This document shows positions 19,241 to 32,839 of a stretch of DNA of 64,000 nucleotides, piece by piece. Position numbers and translations under genes: made by a program. Location: contig DYFK01000014.1 in assembly GCA_020725265.1 (NCBI GenBank), positions 24,452 through 88,451 of the forward strand, given 5' to 3'. Every line of letters starts with the position of its first letter. Position 1 is the stretch's first letter. The notes under the pieces were generated by a model. It saw nothing but the letters and a program-made list of their open reading frames with translations. It ran no database searches and was not told the origin of the DNA. This DNA is from Hydrogenophilus sp. (lineage in GTDB: Bacteria; Pseudomonadota; Gammaproteobacteria; Burkholderiales; Thiobacillaceae).

Positions 19241-19573
19241 TCATTCCGACTCGCGGCGGACCATGCGTGCCGACCAGGCTTCGCCATCGGTGGCGACGCG
19301 GATCAATCGATCGATGTTCGGGTGCTTTCCGGGGTTATTCCGGGCGTCCTCGACGTGCTCTGCGAACAATTCCAGCCCCAGCTCCGCCGCGCGCGCCGTG
19401 ATCTCGCCATGGATCGATACCAGGTGCTGATATAAACGCAGCGACCCCTGGCTGCCAGGCTGGTTTTCAATGGACTCCAATCGCCCGCCAGGGCCGACGA
19501 GTTCAATACGGGCCAGATGATCGGCCACCGGTAGCGAAGCCAGGTTGTCGGCGAAAGTTTTTCTCGTAGTCAT
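19241..19573 (-). CDS. DUF2322-like family protein
   Basis: FADNLASLPVADHLARIELVG...GSLRLYQHLVSIHGEITARAAELGLELFAEHVEDARNNPGKHPNIDRLI resembles DUF2322 proteins from memory. Confidence 0.6.
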   Translation of the reverse strand: MTTRKTFADNLASLPVADHLARIELVGPGGRLESIENQPGSQGSLRLYQHLVSIHGEITARAAELGLELFAEHVEDARNNPGKHPNIDRLIRVATDGEAWSARMVRRESE

Positions 19574-19585
19574 GCCGCGTCCTCA

Positions 19586-20233
19586 TCACAACCGATAGGC
19601 GGCGACCGTCAGCACGCGCGAGGTCAGGCGCATGGCGGTCTTGACCGGTGCAGGCAACTCGGCGCCACCATGGGCGATCGCGGTTTCGGCATGCTTGATC
19701 TCGTCGGCTTTCATCTGGGCGACAATGGCCCGGCTTTTCACATCCTGAGCCGGCAGCAGATCGAGATGGCCGTCGAGATGCCCTTCGACCTGGCGTTCGG
19801 TCTCGGCCAGGAAGCCCAGATTCCACTTGTCGCCAAGTGCCCCGGCCAGGCTGCCGAGCGCGAAGGAGCCCGCGTACCAGAGCGGATTGAGCAGGCTCTT
19901 GCGGCTGCCGAGCTCCTCCAGACGCCGTTCGCACCAGGCCAGGTGTTCGGTTTCCTCCTCGGACGCCTCGCGCAACGCGCGCGCCGCCTCCGGATTGCGC
20001 GCGGTCAAGGCCTGCCCCTGATACAGAGCCTGGGCGCAGACCTCGCCGCTGTGATTGATGCGCATCAGGCCAGCGGCATGGCGTTTCTCCGACTCACTCA
20101 TGTCCACCTCCGGCAAGCCGGCGTCCGGATAGGGGCGCCGGCTTGCCGCCCGCGCGAAAACCGTGCGCAGGGCGTTGTCGATCACGGGAATGATGGCTTC
20201 CGGGCTGGGGAATCGGAATGGCGTGGCTGGCAT
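19586..20233 (-). CDS. coq7: 2-polyprenyl-3-methyl-6-methoxy-1,4-benzoquinone monooxygenase
   Basis: [58 protein letters not shown] diiron ligands. Confidence 0.93.
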   Translation of the reverse strand: MPATPFRFPSPEAIIPVIDNALRTVFARAASRRPYPDAGLPEVDMSESEKRHAAGLMRINHSGEVCAQALYQGQALTARNPEAARALREASEEETEHLAWCERRLEELGSRKSLLNPLWYAGSFALGSLAGALGDKWNLGFLAETERQVEGHLDGHLDLLPAQDVKSRAIVAQMKADEIKHAETAIAHGGAELPAPVKTAMRLTSRVLTVAAYRL

Positions 20234-20341
20234 GGTGAATCCGGTCGTTTCGTCGGGCGTTCGATTATACCGGGGCATCGGATCCGGAAAACGTGGTCAA
20301 ATCGCGGGTTTTTCCGCCATCGCGATTGACCCGCGGTTGCC

Positions 20342-21079
20342 ATGTCCAGCATCGATCTCCTCTACGCCGCCACGGTCCTGGTGCTTGCCTATTTCGTGCG
20401 CGGCATCTCCGGTTTCGGCTCCGGTCTGATCGCGGTTCCGTTGCTGGCCCTGCGCTTCCCCCTGACGGAGGTGGTTCCGTTCATGCTGGTCGCCGATTTC
20501 GCTGCTTCCGCCCTGATCGGTGGCATCACCTTCAAGCGCGTGGACTGGGTCGAAATCCGGCGACTGCTGCCGGCCACGCTGGTTGGCGTGGCGCTGGGCA
20601 CCACCCTGCTGGTCTCGATGCCGGCGTCGACGCTACTGACCATTCTGGCCGGGTTCGTGCTGATTTTCAGCCTGCGCGCGTTGTTCACGCGGGATCGGCC
20701 ATTCCAACCGGTCGCATCGGGCTGGGCATACCCGGCCGCGCTCGGCGGCGGCGCCGTCAGCGGTCTGTTCGGAACCGGCGGCCCGCCCTACGTGATCTAT
20801 CTGTCGCACCGGATCGAGGACAAGGCGTCACTGCGCGCGACACTGTCCGTACTGTTCTTTCTGGAGGGGCTGATCCGCATCGTGACCTTCCTGACCGCCG
20901 GCCTGATGCGCGAGAGCTCGGTCTGGATGCACAGCCTGATGGCGGCACCGCTGATCGTCGCCGCCCTGTACGCGGGCAGCCACATCCACGCCCGACTGAG
21001 CAATCGCCAGATGTCCCGGCTGATCGGCGCGCTGTTGCTGGTCAGCGGAATTTCGCTGTTGTTCAAGGCCTGGCACTGA
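20342..21079 (+). CDS. TauE/SafE family sulfite exporter-like permease
   Basis: VRGISGFGSGLIAVPLLALRFPLTEVVPFML; ALGGGAVSGLFGTGGPPYVIYL. Confidence 0.9.
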   Translation: MSSIDLLYAATVLVLAYFVRGISGFGSGLIAVPLLALRFPLTEVVPFMLVADFAASALIGGITFKRVDWVEIRRLLPATLVGVALGTTLLVSMPASTLLTILAGFVLIFSLRALFTRDRPFQPVASGWAYPAALGGGAVSGLFGTGGPPYVIYLSHRIEDKASLRATLSVLFFLEGLIRIVTFLTAGLMRESSVWMHSLMAAPLIVAALYAGSHIHARLSNRQMSRLIGALLLVSGISLLFKAWH

Positions 21080-21089
21080 CCCTGCCATG

Positions 21090-21122
21090 AAAAAACCGCC
21101 CGGGGCAAAGCCCACGGGCGGC
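21090..21122 (-). terminator. Rho-independent terminator of the rpsP-rimM-trmD-rplS operon
   Basis: CCGCCCG...CGGGCGG stem; A-run on the + strand gives a T-run downstream on the minus strand. Confidence 0.85.
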
Positions 21123-21142
21123 CAGTCGGCAAGCGCGGGAAC

Positions 21143-21520
21143 TCAGACCTTGGCCACGCGCTTGGAGAAGTCGAGCTTTTCCTTGATCCGGGCGGACTTG
21201 CCGGAGCGCTGGCGCAGGTAGTACAGCTTGGCGCGACGCACATCGCCGCGACGCTTGACCTCGACCGAGGCGACCAGCGGCGAATAAGTCTGGAAAGTCC
21301 GTTCGACGCCCTCGCCAGCGGAAATCTTGCGTACGGTAAAGGCGGAATTGAGGCCGCGGTTGCGCTTGGCGATGACCACGCCTTCATAGGCCTGGAGACG
21401 TTCGCGGTTGCCTTCCTTGACCTTCACCTGAACGATGACGGTATCGCCAGGGGCGAATTCCGGGAGCGTCTTGCCCAGGCGGGCGATTTCTTCCTTTTCC
21501 AACTGTTCGATCAGATTCAT
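21143..21520 (-). CDS. rplS: 50S ribosomal protein L19
   Basis: [60 protein letters not shown]. Confidence 0.97.
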   Translation of the reverse strand: MNLIEQLEKEEIARLGKTLPEFAPGDTVIVQVKVKEGNRERLQAYEGVVIAKRNRGLNSAFTVRKISAGEGVERTFQTYSPLVASVEVKRRGDVRRAKLYYLRQRSGKSARIKEKLDFSKRVAKV

Positions 21521-21599
21521 CTTCGTTTCCTTGCGTGAATCATGGCGGTAGAGGTTTCGCCGGAAAGGCGAGACATGCCACCGTTTTAAACGGTCCGGT

Positions 21600-22373
21600 T
21601 CAGACCGGACCGGCTTCCCGATCGGATGGACCGGGCAAATCCTTCAGCAGTGCCTGTTCGAGCGGACTCAGACGGCGATCCCTTAACAAATCCGGACGCC
21701 GCGTCCGGGTTCGATCCAGCGCCTGGCCAAGACGCCAGCGCGCGATCTCGGCGTGATTGCCACCGCGTAGAACTTCCGGCACCGTCAAACCCAGATACCG
21801 CTCCGGCCGCGTGTAATGCGGGCAGTCCAGCAGGCCATCCGCGAACGAATCCTCGGCGGCGGAATTGGCATGACCAAGGGCGCCTGGCAACTGCCGGATC
21901 ACCGCGTCCAACAACACCATCGCCGGCAACTCGCCGCCCGACAGGACGTAATCGCCGATCGACACTTCCTCCAAGGCATGGCGGGCGAACAGACGCTCGT
22001 CGATACCCTCGTAACGCCCGGCAAGCAGCACCAGCGCCGGCTCGGCGGCCAATTCCTCGACCAAGGCCTGATTCAGCCGCCGCCCCTGCGGCGACAGGTA
22101 GATCATGCGCGGCGCGCCGACTCCGGATCGCCGGAGCGCGGCTCGTGCCGCCGTCAGTGCCAGATCCAGCGGCTCCACCAGCATCACCATACCCGGCCCA
22201 CCACCGAAAGGACGGTCATCCACGGTCCGGTAATTGTCCTGCGTGAAATCCCGGGGATCCCAGAAACTCAAGCCGCACAACCGCCGTTCGATCGCCCGGC
22301 CACTGACGCCAAAGCCACTCAGGGCGGCGAACATCTCCGGAAACAGGGTGACGACATGGTAACTCGGCGCCAT
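21600..22373 (-). CDS. trmD: tRNA (guanine-N1)-methyltransferase
   Basis: [56 protein letters not shown]-type motif. Confidence 0.97.
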   Translation of the reverse strand: MAPSYHVVTLFPEMFAALSGFGVSGRAIERRLCGLSFWDPRDFTQDNYRTVDDRPFGGGPGMVMLVEPLDLALTAARAALRRSGVGAPRMIYLSPQGRRLNQALVEELAAEPALVLLAGRYEGIDERLFARHALEEVSIGDYVLSGGELPAMVLLDAVIRQLPGALGHANSAAEDSFADGLLDCPHYTRPERYLGLTVPEVLRGGNHAEIARWRLGQALDRTRTRRPDLLRDRRLSPLEQALLKDLPGPSDREAGPV

Positions 22374-22388
22374 GCACCGGATTTCCGC

Positions 22389-22874
22389 TCAATAATCCAG
22401 CGACCAGTCAGCCACGATCCGCCCGGCGTCCAGATCGACCGTCGACACATAGGCGCCAACAAACGGAATCAGGCGGGAGCGATCGCCCTGGACCTCCAGA
22501 ACGTCATGCGCCCCGGTCTCAAGAATTCCGGTCACCTTGCCCAGATTTTCGCCAGCCAGATTGACCACATCGAGGCCGATCAACTGGCCCCAGTAGTACT
22601 CACCCTCCTCGGGCTCGGGCAGGGCATCCCGCTCGATGGCGATTTCCATGCCACGCATCGATTCCGCCGCTTCACGATCCTCGACGCCTTCCAGGCGGAC
22701 CAGCAGTGTACGGCCGTGAACCTTGCCCTCCAGCAGACGATACGAACGCCAGGCATCACCCCGACCGAGCCGCCAGACCTCATGGTCCAGCAAGGTATCG
22801 ACGTATTCGCTGAAAGGCTGGATCTTGAGCCATCCCCGCACCGCGTATGGGGCGGCAACCCGCCCCATGACCAC
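22389..22874 (-). CDS. rimM: Ribosome maturation factor RimM
   Basis: VMGRVAAPYAVRGWLKIQPFSEY...EGEYYWGQLIGLDVVNLAGENLGKVTGILETGAHDVLEV; start uncertain (GTG 22874 or ATG 22868). Confidence 0.93.
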   Translation of the reverse strand: MVMGRVAAPYAVRGWLKIQPFSEYVDTLLDHEVWRLGRGDAWRSYRLLEGKVHGRTLLVRLEGVEDREAAESMRGMEIAIERDALPEPEEGEYYWGQLIGLDVVNLAGENLGKVTGILETGAHDVLEVQGDRSRLIPFVGAYVSTVDLDAGRIVADWSLDY

Positions 22875-22881
22875 GAGGCGC

Positions 22882-23133
22882 TCAGGCGCTGACTGCCGTG
22901 TCACCGCGGACGATGCGCGCGACGGTATCGGAAGTCCGCGCGCCAACGCCCTGCCAATAGGCCAGACGGGCCTGGTCCAGGCGCAGCTTCTCGGCATTGC
23001 CGGAAGCAACCGGGTTATAGAAGCCGATCCGTTCGATGAAACGGCCATCGCGGCGATTGCGGGAATCAGCGACGACGATGTTGAAGAAGGGGCGCTTCTT
23101 CGAACCGCCGCGGGCAAGACGAATGGTGACCAT
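22882..23133 (-). CDS. rpsP: 30S ribosomal protein S16
   Basis: [41 protein letters not shown]. Confidence 0.97.
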   Translation of the reverse strand: MVTIRLARGGSKKRPFFNIVVADSRNRRDGRFIERIGFYNPVASGNAEKLRLDQARLAYWQGVGARTSDTVARIVRGDTAVSA

Positions 23134-23312
23134 GTGTTGCTGTCCTCTGAACCTGGGTGAAGCATTGTTGAAAAACCGGGTTTCGGCCCGACCGGATGAC
23201 GCGCGCGAAACGCGACCAAAACCGCGCATCCGGAAAACCGCGCATTCTATAGTAAGCCGACAGTCAAAACCAAGTGTTTGTTTTTCCTGTCTTTCAGCGG
23301 AGGCGCGCGCGA

Positions 23313-23798
23313 TCAATCCCGGAAGTTCTGGTACTGAAGCGGAAAATCGGTGATCGATTTCCGGGTCAGGGCGATGACCTCCTGCAACACATCCCGTTTC
23401 GCGCCGGAAACCCGGACGCTTTCGCCTTGAATGCTGGCCGTCACCTTGAGCTTGGAATCCTTGATCAACCTGACAATCTTCTTGGCAAGATCGGTTTCAA
23501 TTCCGTTGCGCACGGTCGCCACACGCTTGACCTTGTTACCGGAGACCTTCTCGCTGCTTGCGACATCGAGGCAACGGATATCCACACCACGCTTGACCAG
23601 CTTGGCGTTAAGTACTTCCTGTACCTGATCGAGCTTGAAGTCGTCATCCGCGAACACGGTAAGCACCAGACCAGCCTGCTCGACCCGCGCATCCGAGCCC
23701 TTGAAGTCAAAACGGTTGGCGACTTCCTTGTTGGCCTGTTCGACAGCGTTCTTGACTTCCTGCTGATCAACCTCGGAAACGATATCGAAGGATGGCAT
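23313..23798 (-). CDS. YajQ family cyclic-di-GMP-binding protein
   Basis: [37 protein letters not shown]. Confidence 0.95.
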   Translation of the reverse strand: MPSFDIVSEVDQQEVKNAVEQANKEVANRFDFKGSDARVEQAGLVLTVFADDDFKLDQVQEVLNAKLVKRGVDIRCLDVASSEKVSGNKVKRVATVRNGIETDLAKKIVRLIKDSKLKVTASIQGESVRVSGAKRDVLQEVIALTRKSITDFPLQYQNFRD

Positions 23799-23893
23799 GT
23801 CACGGCTCCGTTCAAATGAGCGCGGATTATAGGGATTCCCTCCTCGCTCGTTTAGAATCGATACGTTTTCAAACTCATCCCAAAGGTTGCCGC

Positions 23894-24100
23894 ATGGCCC
23901 GAGTCACCGTCGACGATTGCATCAAGCACATCCCCAACCGCTTTGAAATGACGCTTGCCGCCGCCTATCGCGCCCGTCAGATTTCCACCGGCTCGACGCC
24001 GCGTGTCGAGGCCGACAAGGACAAGCCCGCGGTACTCGCCCTGCGCGAAATCGCGGAGGGACTCACCGGCGCCGAAATCCTCAAGAAGGCCCCGCTCTGA
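23894..24100 (+). CDS. rpoZ: DNA-directed RNA polymerase subunit omega
   Basis: [36 protein letters not shown]. Confidence 0.96.
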   Translation: MARVTVDDCIKHIPNRFEMTLAAAYRARQISTGSTPRVEADKDKPAVLALREIAEGLTGAEILKKAPL

Positions 24101-24123
24101 CGCCGGGCAGCGAGGGGAGCACC

Positions 24124-26274
<2,151 letters not shown>

Positions 26275-26368
26275 GTGGGCGAAGCCACATGCGTCGGGGC
26301 ATTGCGGACGCAAAAATGGCCGGCATGCCGAGCCGGCCATTTTAAACTGCTAGCACCACAACTTGTTC

Positions 26369-26445
26369 TGGGGCGATGGAAGGGAATCGAACCCTCGACA
26401 CCTGGAGCCACAATCCAGTGCTCTACCAACTGAGCTACCACCGCC
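26369..26445 (-). tRNA. tRNA-His (GTG anticodon), CCA encoded
   Basis: Minus-strand cloverleaf GGCGGTGGTAGCTCAGTTGGTAGAGCACTGGATTGTGGCTCCAGGTGTCGAGGGTTCGATTCCCTCCATCGCC-type; G-1:C73 present. Confidence 0.95.
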
Positions 26446-26452
26446 ATTATTC

Positions 26453-26529
26453 TGGCCTGCCCGACAGGGATCGAACCTGTAACCCCCAGCTTAGAAGGCT
26501 GGTGCTCTATCCAGTTGAGCTACGGGCAG
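26453..26529 (-). tRNA. tRNA-Arg (TCT anticodon), CCA encoded
   Basis: CTGCCCGTAGCTCAACTGGATAGAGCACCAGCCTTCTAAGCTGGGGGTTACAGGTTCGATCCCTGTCGGGCAGGCCA. Confidence 0.95.
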
Positions 26530-26569
26530 TATCCCGCGGGCATCGGAATCGAGCCTGGACCAGTAACGC

Positions 26570-26647
<78 letters not shown>

Positions 26648-26743
26648 AAGGGCCGAGAATATAACCGCCCGACCAGGAAAAAGCAACGAAGCCCGGCTTG
26701 GCTTTGGCTAGAATAATCGTTTCGAAAAGTGGACCCCAATGCC

Positions 26744-27592
26744 ATGAGCGCGCGCATCCTAGACGGCAAGGCCATTGCCGACGCCTTGTTACTGGACATC
26801 CGGAATCAGGTTTCCCAGGGTATCGCCCAAGGACGGCGTGTTCCCGGCCTTGCGGTCATCCTGCTCGGCGACGATCCGGCATCCAGCGTCTATGTCCGCA
26901 ACAAGCGGCGTGCCTGCGAACGCGCCGGGATCCTGTCAATCTCACACGACTTCCCCGCCGAGACCTCTGAAGCCGACCTTCTCGCCTTGATCACGCGACT
27001 GAACGAGGATCCAAGCGTCGACGGCATCCTGGTGCAGTCTCCCTTGCCAGACCACATCGACGCCAACGCGGTGATCGAGGCGATCCGTCTCGACAAGGAC
27101 GTGGATGGTTTCCATCCCTGCAACATTGGCCATCTCGCGGTACGCAAACCCCTGTTGCGCTCCTGCACGCCCTACGGCGTCATGTACCTGCTCGAGCACA
27201 CCGGTGAATCCCTGACCGGCAAACATGCGGTGGTGGTGGGCGCTTCCAACCATGTCGGGCGCCCGATGGCGCTCGAACTGCTCATGGCCGGCTGCACGGT
27301 CACCATCTGCCATTCCGCCACGGTCGACCTGCCCAGACACATCGCCGACGCCGACATCCTGGTCGCGGCGGTTGGCCGCCCGGAAATGGTCAAGGGCGAC
27401 TGGATCAAGGAAGGCGCCATCGTGATCGACATCGGCATCAACCGCCTGGATGACGGTCGCCTGGTCGGCGACATCGAATTCCAGACCGCCAGCCAACGCG
27501 CGGCCTGGATCACCCCGGTTCCCGGTGGCGTCGGCCCGATGACCGTCGCCACGCTGTTGCGCAACACTCTGGAAGCCGCTCGCGGTCATTGA
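26744..27592 (+). CDS. folD: Bifunctional methylenetetrahydrofolate dehydrogenase/cyclohydrolase
   Basis: [23 protein letters not shown]-type, [46 protein letters not shown]. Confidence 0.97.
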   Translation: MSARILDGKAIADALLLDIRNQVSQGIAQGRRVPGLAVILLGDDPASSVYVRNKRRACERAGILSISHDFPAETSEADLLALITRLNEDPSVDGILVQSPLPDHIDANAVIEAIRLDKDVDGFHPCNIGHLAVRKPLLRSCTPYGVMYLLEHTGESLTGKHAVVVGASNHVGRPMALELLMAGCTVTICHSATVDLPRHIADADILVAAVGRPEMVKGDWIKEGAIVIDIGINRLDDGRLVGDIEFQTASQRAAWITPVPGGVGPMTVATLLRNTLEAARGH

Positions 27593-27621
27593 AACCGGTC
27601 GCGGCGCGCCTCGACCTTGGT

Positions 27622-28392
27622 TCAACCAGCCCAGCGCCGCAGCACGGCCAGATCGACGATTCCACGCTCACCTTCACCCCCGGAATCCAGCCGGGTGTAG
27701 GGTGCGCCAGGCTCTCCCAGATCACTGAGCACGGCCATCGCACCGGTGAAATCATGATCATGGGTGTAATCGTTGACGGTGACCACGGTACGCAAACCAG
27801 CGCCCAGCGAAGCACGGATGCCGTTCTCGGAATCCTCGAATGCGAGACATTGATCCGGCTCAAGACCCAGTTCTCGTAACGCCCACACGTAAATATCGGG
27901 GGCCGGTTTTTTCGCCGGCACGATATCGCCAGCCGCGATCACGGAAAACCACTCCACGCCATCCTCGGCCAAACTGTGCCGCAACAAGGCGGTCACATTT
28001 TCCGGTGTGGTGGTGGTCGCCACGGCCAGCGTCAGGCCAGCCGCGCGAGCCTCCCGCAACAACCGGCCGACCCCCGGCCGCAACGGAATCCCGCCTTCCG
28101 ACAACATGCGCGTGTAGTGGCGGGTTTTCGCCTTGTGCAGCGCCGCGACCAATTCCTCGAAATCTCCGGGTTTGGCGTAGTCCGGTCGGAATCGATCGAC
28201 GTAGTATTTCATCCGTTCCTTGCCGCCTGTCACAGCGAGCAACTGTCCGTACAGCGAGGCATCCCAATGCCAATCCAGGCCAAACTCCTTGAAGGCCGCG
28301 TTGAAGGCCGGACGATGGCCATCGCGCTCGGTGTCGGCCAGGGTACCGTCGACATCGAATATGAGAGCATTCAGCATTTCATTCCTTGTCAT
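27622..28392 (-). CDS. HAD-superfamily hydrolase, CbbY-like
   Basis: LIFDVDGTLADTERDGHRPAFNAAFKEFGLDWHWD; AFEDSENGIRASLGAGLRTV. Confidence 0.85.
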   Translation of the reverse strand: MTRNEMLNALIFDVDGTLADTERDGHRPAFNAAFKEFGLDWHWDASLYGQLLAVTGGKERMKYYVDRFRPDYAKPGDFEELVAALHKAKTRHYTRMLSEGGIPLRPGVGRLLREARAAGLTLAVATTTTPENVTALLRHSLAEDGVEWFSVIAAGDIVPAKKPAPDIYVWALRELGLEPDQCLAFEDSENGIRASLGAGLRTVVTVNDYTHDHDFTGAMAVLSDLGEPGAPYTRLDSGGEGERGIVDLAVLRRWAG

Positions 28393-28456
28393 GATCAATG
28401 ATTCATCCGCGTGACGCGGGGGGTAAAATCCTGATTTTATCCATGCGCCGGAGACC

Positions 28457-28915
28457 ATGATGGAAGCCATCGCCGAGCGGATTTCGGAGTTCGATGCCCT
28501 GTTTGATGGCACGCTCCACAGCCTGCTTTCCTGGGAGCAGCTCGCCGCGTTCTGGGAACGCTTGGATCCGGCCGGAGGCTGGTATCTGTATGCCGTTGGA
28601 GAAGCACTTCCCGAGGCGCCGGCCGATGCCGATCACGTTCTGGCATTTGTTCATGAAATCGACGATCTGCTGCGTAAGGAGCATCGCGAAGACTATTGCG
28701 GAATCGTCTACGCGAATGATCTGGACAATCCGAGTCTGATCAAGATTTACGACCCAAACAATCTCGGCACTTCCTGTGGCTCCGGCAAGCATCGCATCCT
28801 GCCGGGCTGGATCATGTCACGCGTGCCACCATCCGATCTGTCTCCAAGCCATCTGGTGCCACAGAACCGCAGGCGCTGGTGGCGAGCTTTCCTGAGTCTG
28901 GTCGGCGCCAAATAG
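28457..28915 (+). CDS. Conserved hypothetical protein
   Basis: ORF of 152 aa followed by a strong terminator. Confidence 0.7.
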   Translation: MMEAIAERISEFDALFDGTLHSLLSWEQLAAFWERLDPAGGWYLYAVGEALPEAPADADHVLAFVHEIDDLLRKEHREDYCGIVYANDLDNPSLIKIYDPNNLGTSCGSGKHRILPGWIMSRVPPSDLSPSHLVPQNRRRWWRAFLSLVGAK

Positions 28916-28917
28916 GA

Positions 28918-28940
28918 ACGGCCCCGTCAGGGGCCGTTTT
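28918..28940 (+). terminator. Rho-independent terminator
   Basis: ACGGCCCC-GTCA-GGGGCCGT perfect 8-bp stem then TTT. Confidence 0.85.
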
Positions 28941-28961
28941 CACTCCACCCGGATGCCGCTG

Positions 28962-31088
28962 TCAGTCGACGGACCGAGCGGCGTTCTCCTCCGCCGGCGC
29001 GGGTAGATCGAGCAGCGCCTTCATGGACAGACGCATCCGGCCCTTCTCATCGGTTTCCAGAACCTTGACCTGCACGGACTGGCCTTCCTTCAGGTAATCG
29101 CCAACCGCATTGACACGCTCGTGGGCGATCTGGGAAATATGCAGCAATCCATCCTTGCCGGGCAGCACGTTGACGATGGCGCCGAAATCCAGAATCTTCA
29201 GGACCGTGCCCCCATAAACCCGGCCGACTTCCACTTCCGCGGTAATGTCCTCGATGCGCTTTTTCGCCGCTTCACCGGATTCCGTGCTGGTGCAGGCGAT
29301 CTTGATGGCACCGCTCTCGTCGATATCGATCTGGGTACCGGTTTCCTCGGTGATCGCGCGGATGACCGCGCCGCCCTTGCCGATCACGTCACGGATCTTC
29401 TCCGGGTTGATCTTCATCGTGATGATGCGCGGGGCGAACGCGCTCATTTCCTGGCGCGGTCCGGCAACCGCCTGCTCCATCTGACCAAGAATGTGCAGGC
29501 GCGCCTCCTTGGCCTGAGCCAGCGCGATCTGCATGATCTCCTTGGTGATGCCCTGGATCTTGATGTCCATCTGCAGGGCGTTGACGCCATCACGAGTTCC
29601 CGCGACCTTGAAGTCCATATCGCCAAGGTGATCCTCGTCGCCAAGAATGTCGGTCAGTACCGCGAACCGGTTACCTTCCTTGATCAGACCCATGGCGATG
29701 CCGGCGACGTGGTCCTTCATCGGCACGCCGGCATCCATCAGCGCGAGACTGCCGCCGCATACCGAAGCCATCGAGGAAGAACCGTTGGATTCGGTGATTT
29801 CCGAAACCACGCGCACCGTGTAGCCGAATTCTTCCTTGGTCGGCAGACAGGCCGCGAGCGCCCTCTTGGCCAGCCTGCCATGTCCGATCTCACGGCGTTT
29901 CGGGCTACCCACGCGGCCAGTCTCGCCAGTCGCGAACGGCGGCATGTTGTAATGCAGCATGAAGTGATCGCTATACGAGCCGGTAAGCGCCTCGACCGAT
30001 TGTTCGTCACGTCCGGTGCCCAGCGTGGCGACGACCATGGCCTGGGTTTCGCCGCGAGTGAACAGCGCGGAACCATGCGTACGCGGCAACACACCGGTGC
30101 GGATGGTGATGGGGCGAACCGTGCGGGTGTCGCGACCATCGATACGCGGCTGGCCGGACAGAATACGGCCACGCACGACCTTGGCCTCGAGCGCGTGGAA
30201 CAGATCCTTGACCACGTTGGCCTGGGTGGTATCCATGTCCTCGCGGATCATCTCCGCGAACACACGGCCACGAATGGCGTCGACCTCGGCCATGCGCGCC
30301 TGTTTCTGCTTGATCGAGTAGGCGGCGGCGAGCGCTTCCGCGCACAGCCCGTTCATCCGGTCGAGCAGTTCCTGATTGGTTTCCGGCGGCGTCCAGTCCC
30401 AGGCATCCTTGCCGGCCTCGTCCGCCAGCTCGTTGATCACGTCGATGGCGGCCTGCATCTGTTCGTGACCGAACACGACCGCGCCGAGCATGACTTCCTC
30501 GGACAGGCGATCGGCTTCCGACTCGACCATCAACACCGCGCTTTCGGTACCGGCAACGACCAGATCGAGACGGGACGATTTCAGTTCGCCGACGGTCGGA
30601 TTGAGCACGTACTGGCCATCGATATAACCGACCCGGGCGGCGCCCACAGGGCCATCGAAGGGCAAACCGGAGATCGCCAAAGCGGCGGATGTGCCGATCA
30701 GGGCGGGAATGTCGGAATCGACCTCGGGATTCGACGACAGCACGGTGGCGATGACCTGCACCTCGTTGAAGAAACCATCCGGAAACAGCGGCCGGATCGG
30801 CCGGTCTATCAGGCGCGAAACCAGCGTTTCCTTCTCGGACGGGCGCGATTCGCGCTTGAGGAAACCACCGGGAATGCGGCCGGCTGCATAGGCCTTTTCC
30901 TGATAATCGACGGTCAGCGGAAAGAAGTCCTGTCCGGGCTTGACGTCCCTCTTGGCCACCACGGTGCACAGCACCACGGTGTCGTCCATGTTCACCAACA
31001 CCGCGCCATCGGACTGGCGGGCGACTTCACCGGTTTCAAGGGTGACTTGGTGGCGACCGTACTGAAATGTCTTCTTGACCGGATTCAC
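28962..31088 (-). CDS. pnp: Polyribonucleotide nucleotidyltransferase
   Basis: [32 protein letters not shown]...; KH ([20 protein letters not shown]) and S1 domains. Confidence 0.98.
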   Translation of the reverse strand: MNPVKKTFQYGRHQVTLETGEVARQSDGAVLVNMDDTVVLCTVVAKRDVKPGQDFFPLTVDYQEKAYAAGRIPGGFLKRESRPSEKETLVSRLIDRPIRPLFPDGFFNEVQVIATVLSSNPEVDSDIPALIGTSAALAISGLPFDGPVGAARVGYIDGQYVLNPTVGELKSSRLDLVVAGTESAVLMVESEADRLSEEVMLGAVVFGHEQMQAAIDVINELADEAGKDAWDWTPPETNQELLDRMNGLCAEALAAAYSIKQKQARMAEVDAIRGRVFAEMIREDMDTTQANVVKDLFHALEAKVVRGRILSGQPRIDGRDTRTVRPITIRTGVLPRTHGSALFTRGETQAMVVATLGTGRDEQSVEALTGSYSDHFMLHYNMPPFATGETGRVGSPKRREIGHGRLAKRALAACLPTKEEFGYTVRVVSEITESNGSSSMASVCGGSLALMDAGVPMKDHVAGIAMGLIKEGNRFAVLTDILGDEDHLGDMDFKVAGTRDGVNALQMDIKIQGITKEIMQIALAQAKEARLHILGQMEQAVAGPRQEMSAFAPRIITMKINPEKIRDVIGKGGAVIRAITEETGTQIDIDESGAIKIACTSTESGEAAKKRIEDITAEVEVGRVYGGTVLKILDFGAIVNVLPGKDGLLHISQIAHERVNAVGDYLKEGQSVQVKVLETDEKGRMRLSMKALLDLPAPAEENAARSVD

Positions 31089-31146
31089 GCTGCTCTCTTC
31101 CTATCTCTTCAGGGACGTGGTGGACTGAGGAATATCGACGCGTCGT

Positions 31147-31416
31147 TTACTTGCGCAGACCAAGGCGCTGGATCAGCTGGGTATAGCTGTCGGCATTCTT
31201 GCCCTTCAGATAATCCAGCAGACGACGACGACGGCTGACCATCTTGAGCAGACCACGACGGGAGTGATGATCCTTGGCGTTGGCCTTGAAATGCCCGGTG
31301 AGGTCGTTTATGCGCGCGGTCAGCAGCGCGACCTGGACTTCCGGAGAGCCGGTATCGGCGGCGGCGCGCTGATATTCCTTGACGATCTGGGCTTTCTGAT
31401 CAGTAGTGACAGCCAT
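31147..31416 (-). CDS. rpsO: 30S ribosomal protein S15
   Basis: [52 protein letters not shown]. Confidence 0.98.
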   Translation of the reverse strand: MAVTTDQKAQIVKEYQRAAADTGSPEVQVALLTARINDLTGHFKANAKDHHSRRGLLKMVSRRRRLLDYLKGKNADSYTQLIQRLGLRK

Positions 31417-31489
31417 TTTGGAGACTCCAACGAAAAACGCGCATTGTACTCGCGCGGAATTGATCTTCTCAAGCAGCCGATGGCGCGAC

Positions 31490-32374
31490 TCAAGTGGCAA
31501 GCAACCGTTTCGGCGCGGCTTTGCCTTCCTGATCGACCTCGGCCACGCCCAGAAAACGGCCATCAGGCGCATACAGCCGATAGCTCCGGCCGACCACCAG
31601 ACGGGGCATCCAGATAGCCTGACCATGCAGGATCTGCCAGGCCGAATCGAGATCGAGATCGAGCCTTGGCATCGATTCGACAAGAATATCCGCCGGCAAC
31701 AGACAGGTATCGCGGTCGGCTTCATCGAGTTCGATCAGATGATCGAGGGTATGCGCCCGTTCGATCGAGAACGGGCCGACAGCGAGTCGACGCAATGCCG
31801 TCAGGTGCGCACCGCAACCAAGCAGCTCGCCGAGATCGTCGGCCAACGCGCGTACGTAGAACCCTTTGCCGCAATGCACCCGCAAGACGCAGGAATTTCC
31901 CGAGCACGACAGCAATTCCAGTTCGTGGACGGTGACCCGGCGGGATTTGCGTTCGATTTCGATGCCCTTCCGGGCATATTCGTACAACGGCCGGCCTGCA
32001 TGCTTGAGCGCGGAATGCATCGGTGGTGTCTGTTCGATCTCGCCCGTGAATCCTGGCAGGGCCTGTCGCACCTCCATCTCGCCTACGCGCACGGAACGCG
32101 TCTCGATGACCTCGCCCTCCGGATCGCCACTGCTGGTGCGCACACCGAGCCGGAGTTCCGCCAGATAAATCTTGTCGGCTTCGAGCAAGAACTGGGAAAA
32201 CTTGGTCGCCTCGCCAAGACAGAGCGGCAACAGCCCGGTAGCGAATGGATCCAGGGTTCCGGTATGCCCGGCCTTCTCCGCGCGATAGAGGCGCTTGGCC
32301 TTTTGCAGCGCGGTGTTCGAAGTCAGGCCAGCGGGCTTGTCCAGCAGCAGGACACCGTCAACCTTGCGTTTCAT
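31490..32374 (-). CDS. truB: tRNA pseudouridine(55) synthase
   Basis: [55 protein letters not shown]. Confidence 0.97.
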   Translation of the reverse strand: MKRKVDGVLLLDKPAGLTSNTALQKAKRLYRAEKAGHTGTLDPFATGLLPLCLGEATKFSQFLLEADKIYLAELRLGVRTSSGDPEGEVIETRSVRVGEMEVRQALPGFTGEIEQTPPMHSALKHAGRPLYEYARKGIEIERKSRRVTVHELELLSCSGNSCVLRVHCGKGFYVRALADDLGELLGCGAHLTALRRLAVGPFSIERAHTLDHLIELDEADRDTCLLPADILVESMPRLDLDLDSAWQILHGQAIWMPRLVVGRSYRLYAPDGRFLGVAEVDQEGKAAPKRLLAT

Positions 32375-32765
32375 CGGGGCGATTTTTCTCGTTATCGGTG
32401 CCGCCCGAACGCAGACGGTCTTCCTCGACCGCCTGATCAATCAGGTGCGACAGTCGGGCACCTCGCTCAACCGACGCATCATGATGGAAATCGAGCCTGG
32501 GCACCGTACGCATGCGCATGCGCTGGGCCAGTTCGGTGCGCAAGAACCCGGCGGCGCGCGCCAAGGCCTGGCGAGCACCTTCGTGATCATCGCCTATCAC
32601 GGTAAACCAGACCTTGGCGTGTTCCAGATCAGTGGTCACATCCACCGCGGTGAAGGAGACGCCAATGACACGCGGATCCTTCATTTCGCGCATCAGAATC
32701 TCGGCCAGTTCCTGGCGAATCTGTTCGCCGACGCGGCGCGCGCGCGGGTTATGGGGATTGGGCAT
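32358..32765 (-). CDS. rbfA: Ribosome-binding factor A
   Basis: RRVGEQIRQELAEILMREMKDPRVIGVSFTAVDVTTDLEHAKVWFTV. Confidence 0.96.
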   Translation of the reverse strand: MPNPHNPRARRVGEQIRQELAEILMREMKDPRVIGVSFTAVDVTTDLEHAKVWFTVIGDDHEGARQALARAAGFLRTELAQRMRMRTVPRLDFHHDASVERGARLSHLIDQAVEEDRLRSGGTDNEKNRPDETQG

Positions 32766-32839
32766 GGGATTCGCTGATGGTCACGGTGACCGGGACACGA
32801 ACGATTCCAGTCCGTCCCCAGCCTATCCGCATCCTGGAT

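Noticed and set aside
29121-31238. 705-aa + strand ORF antisense to pnp
   Set aside because: Shadow of pnp; composition typical of antisense frames.
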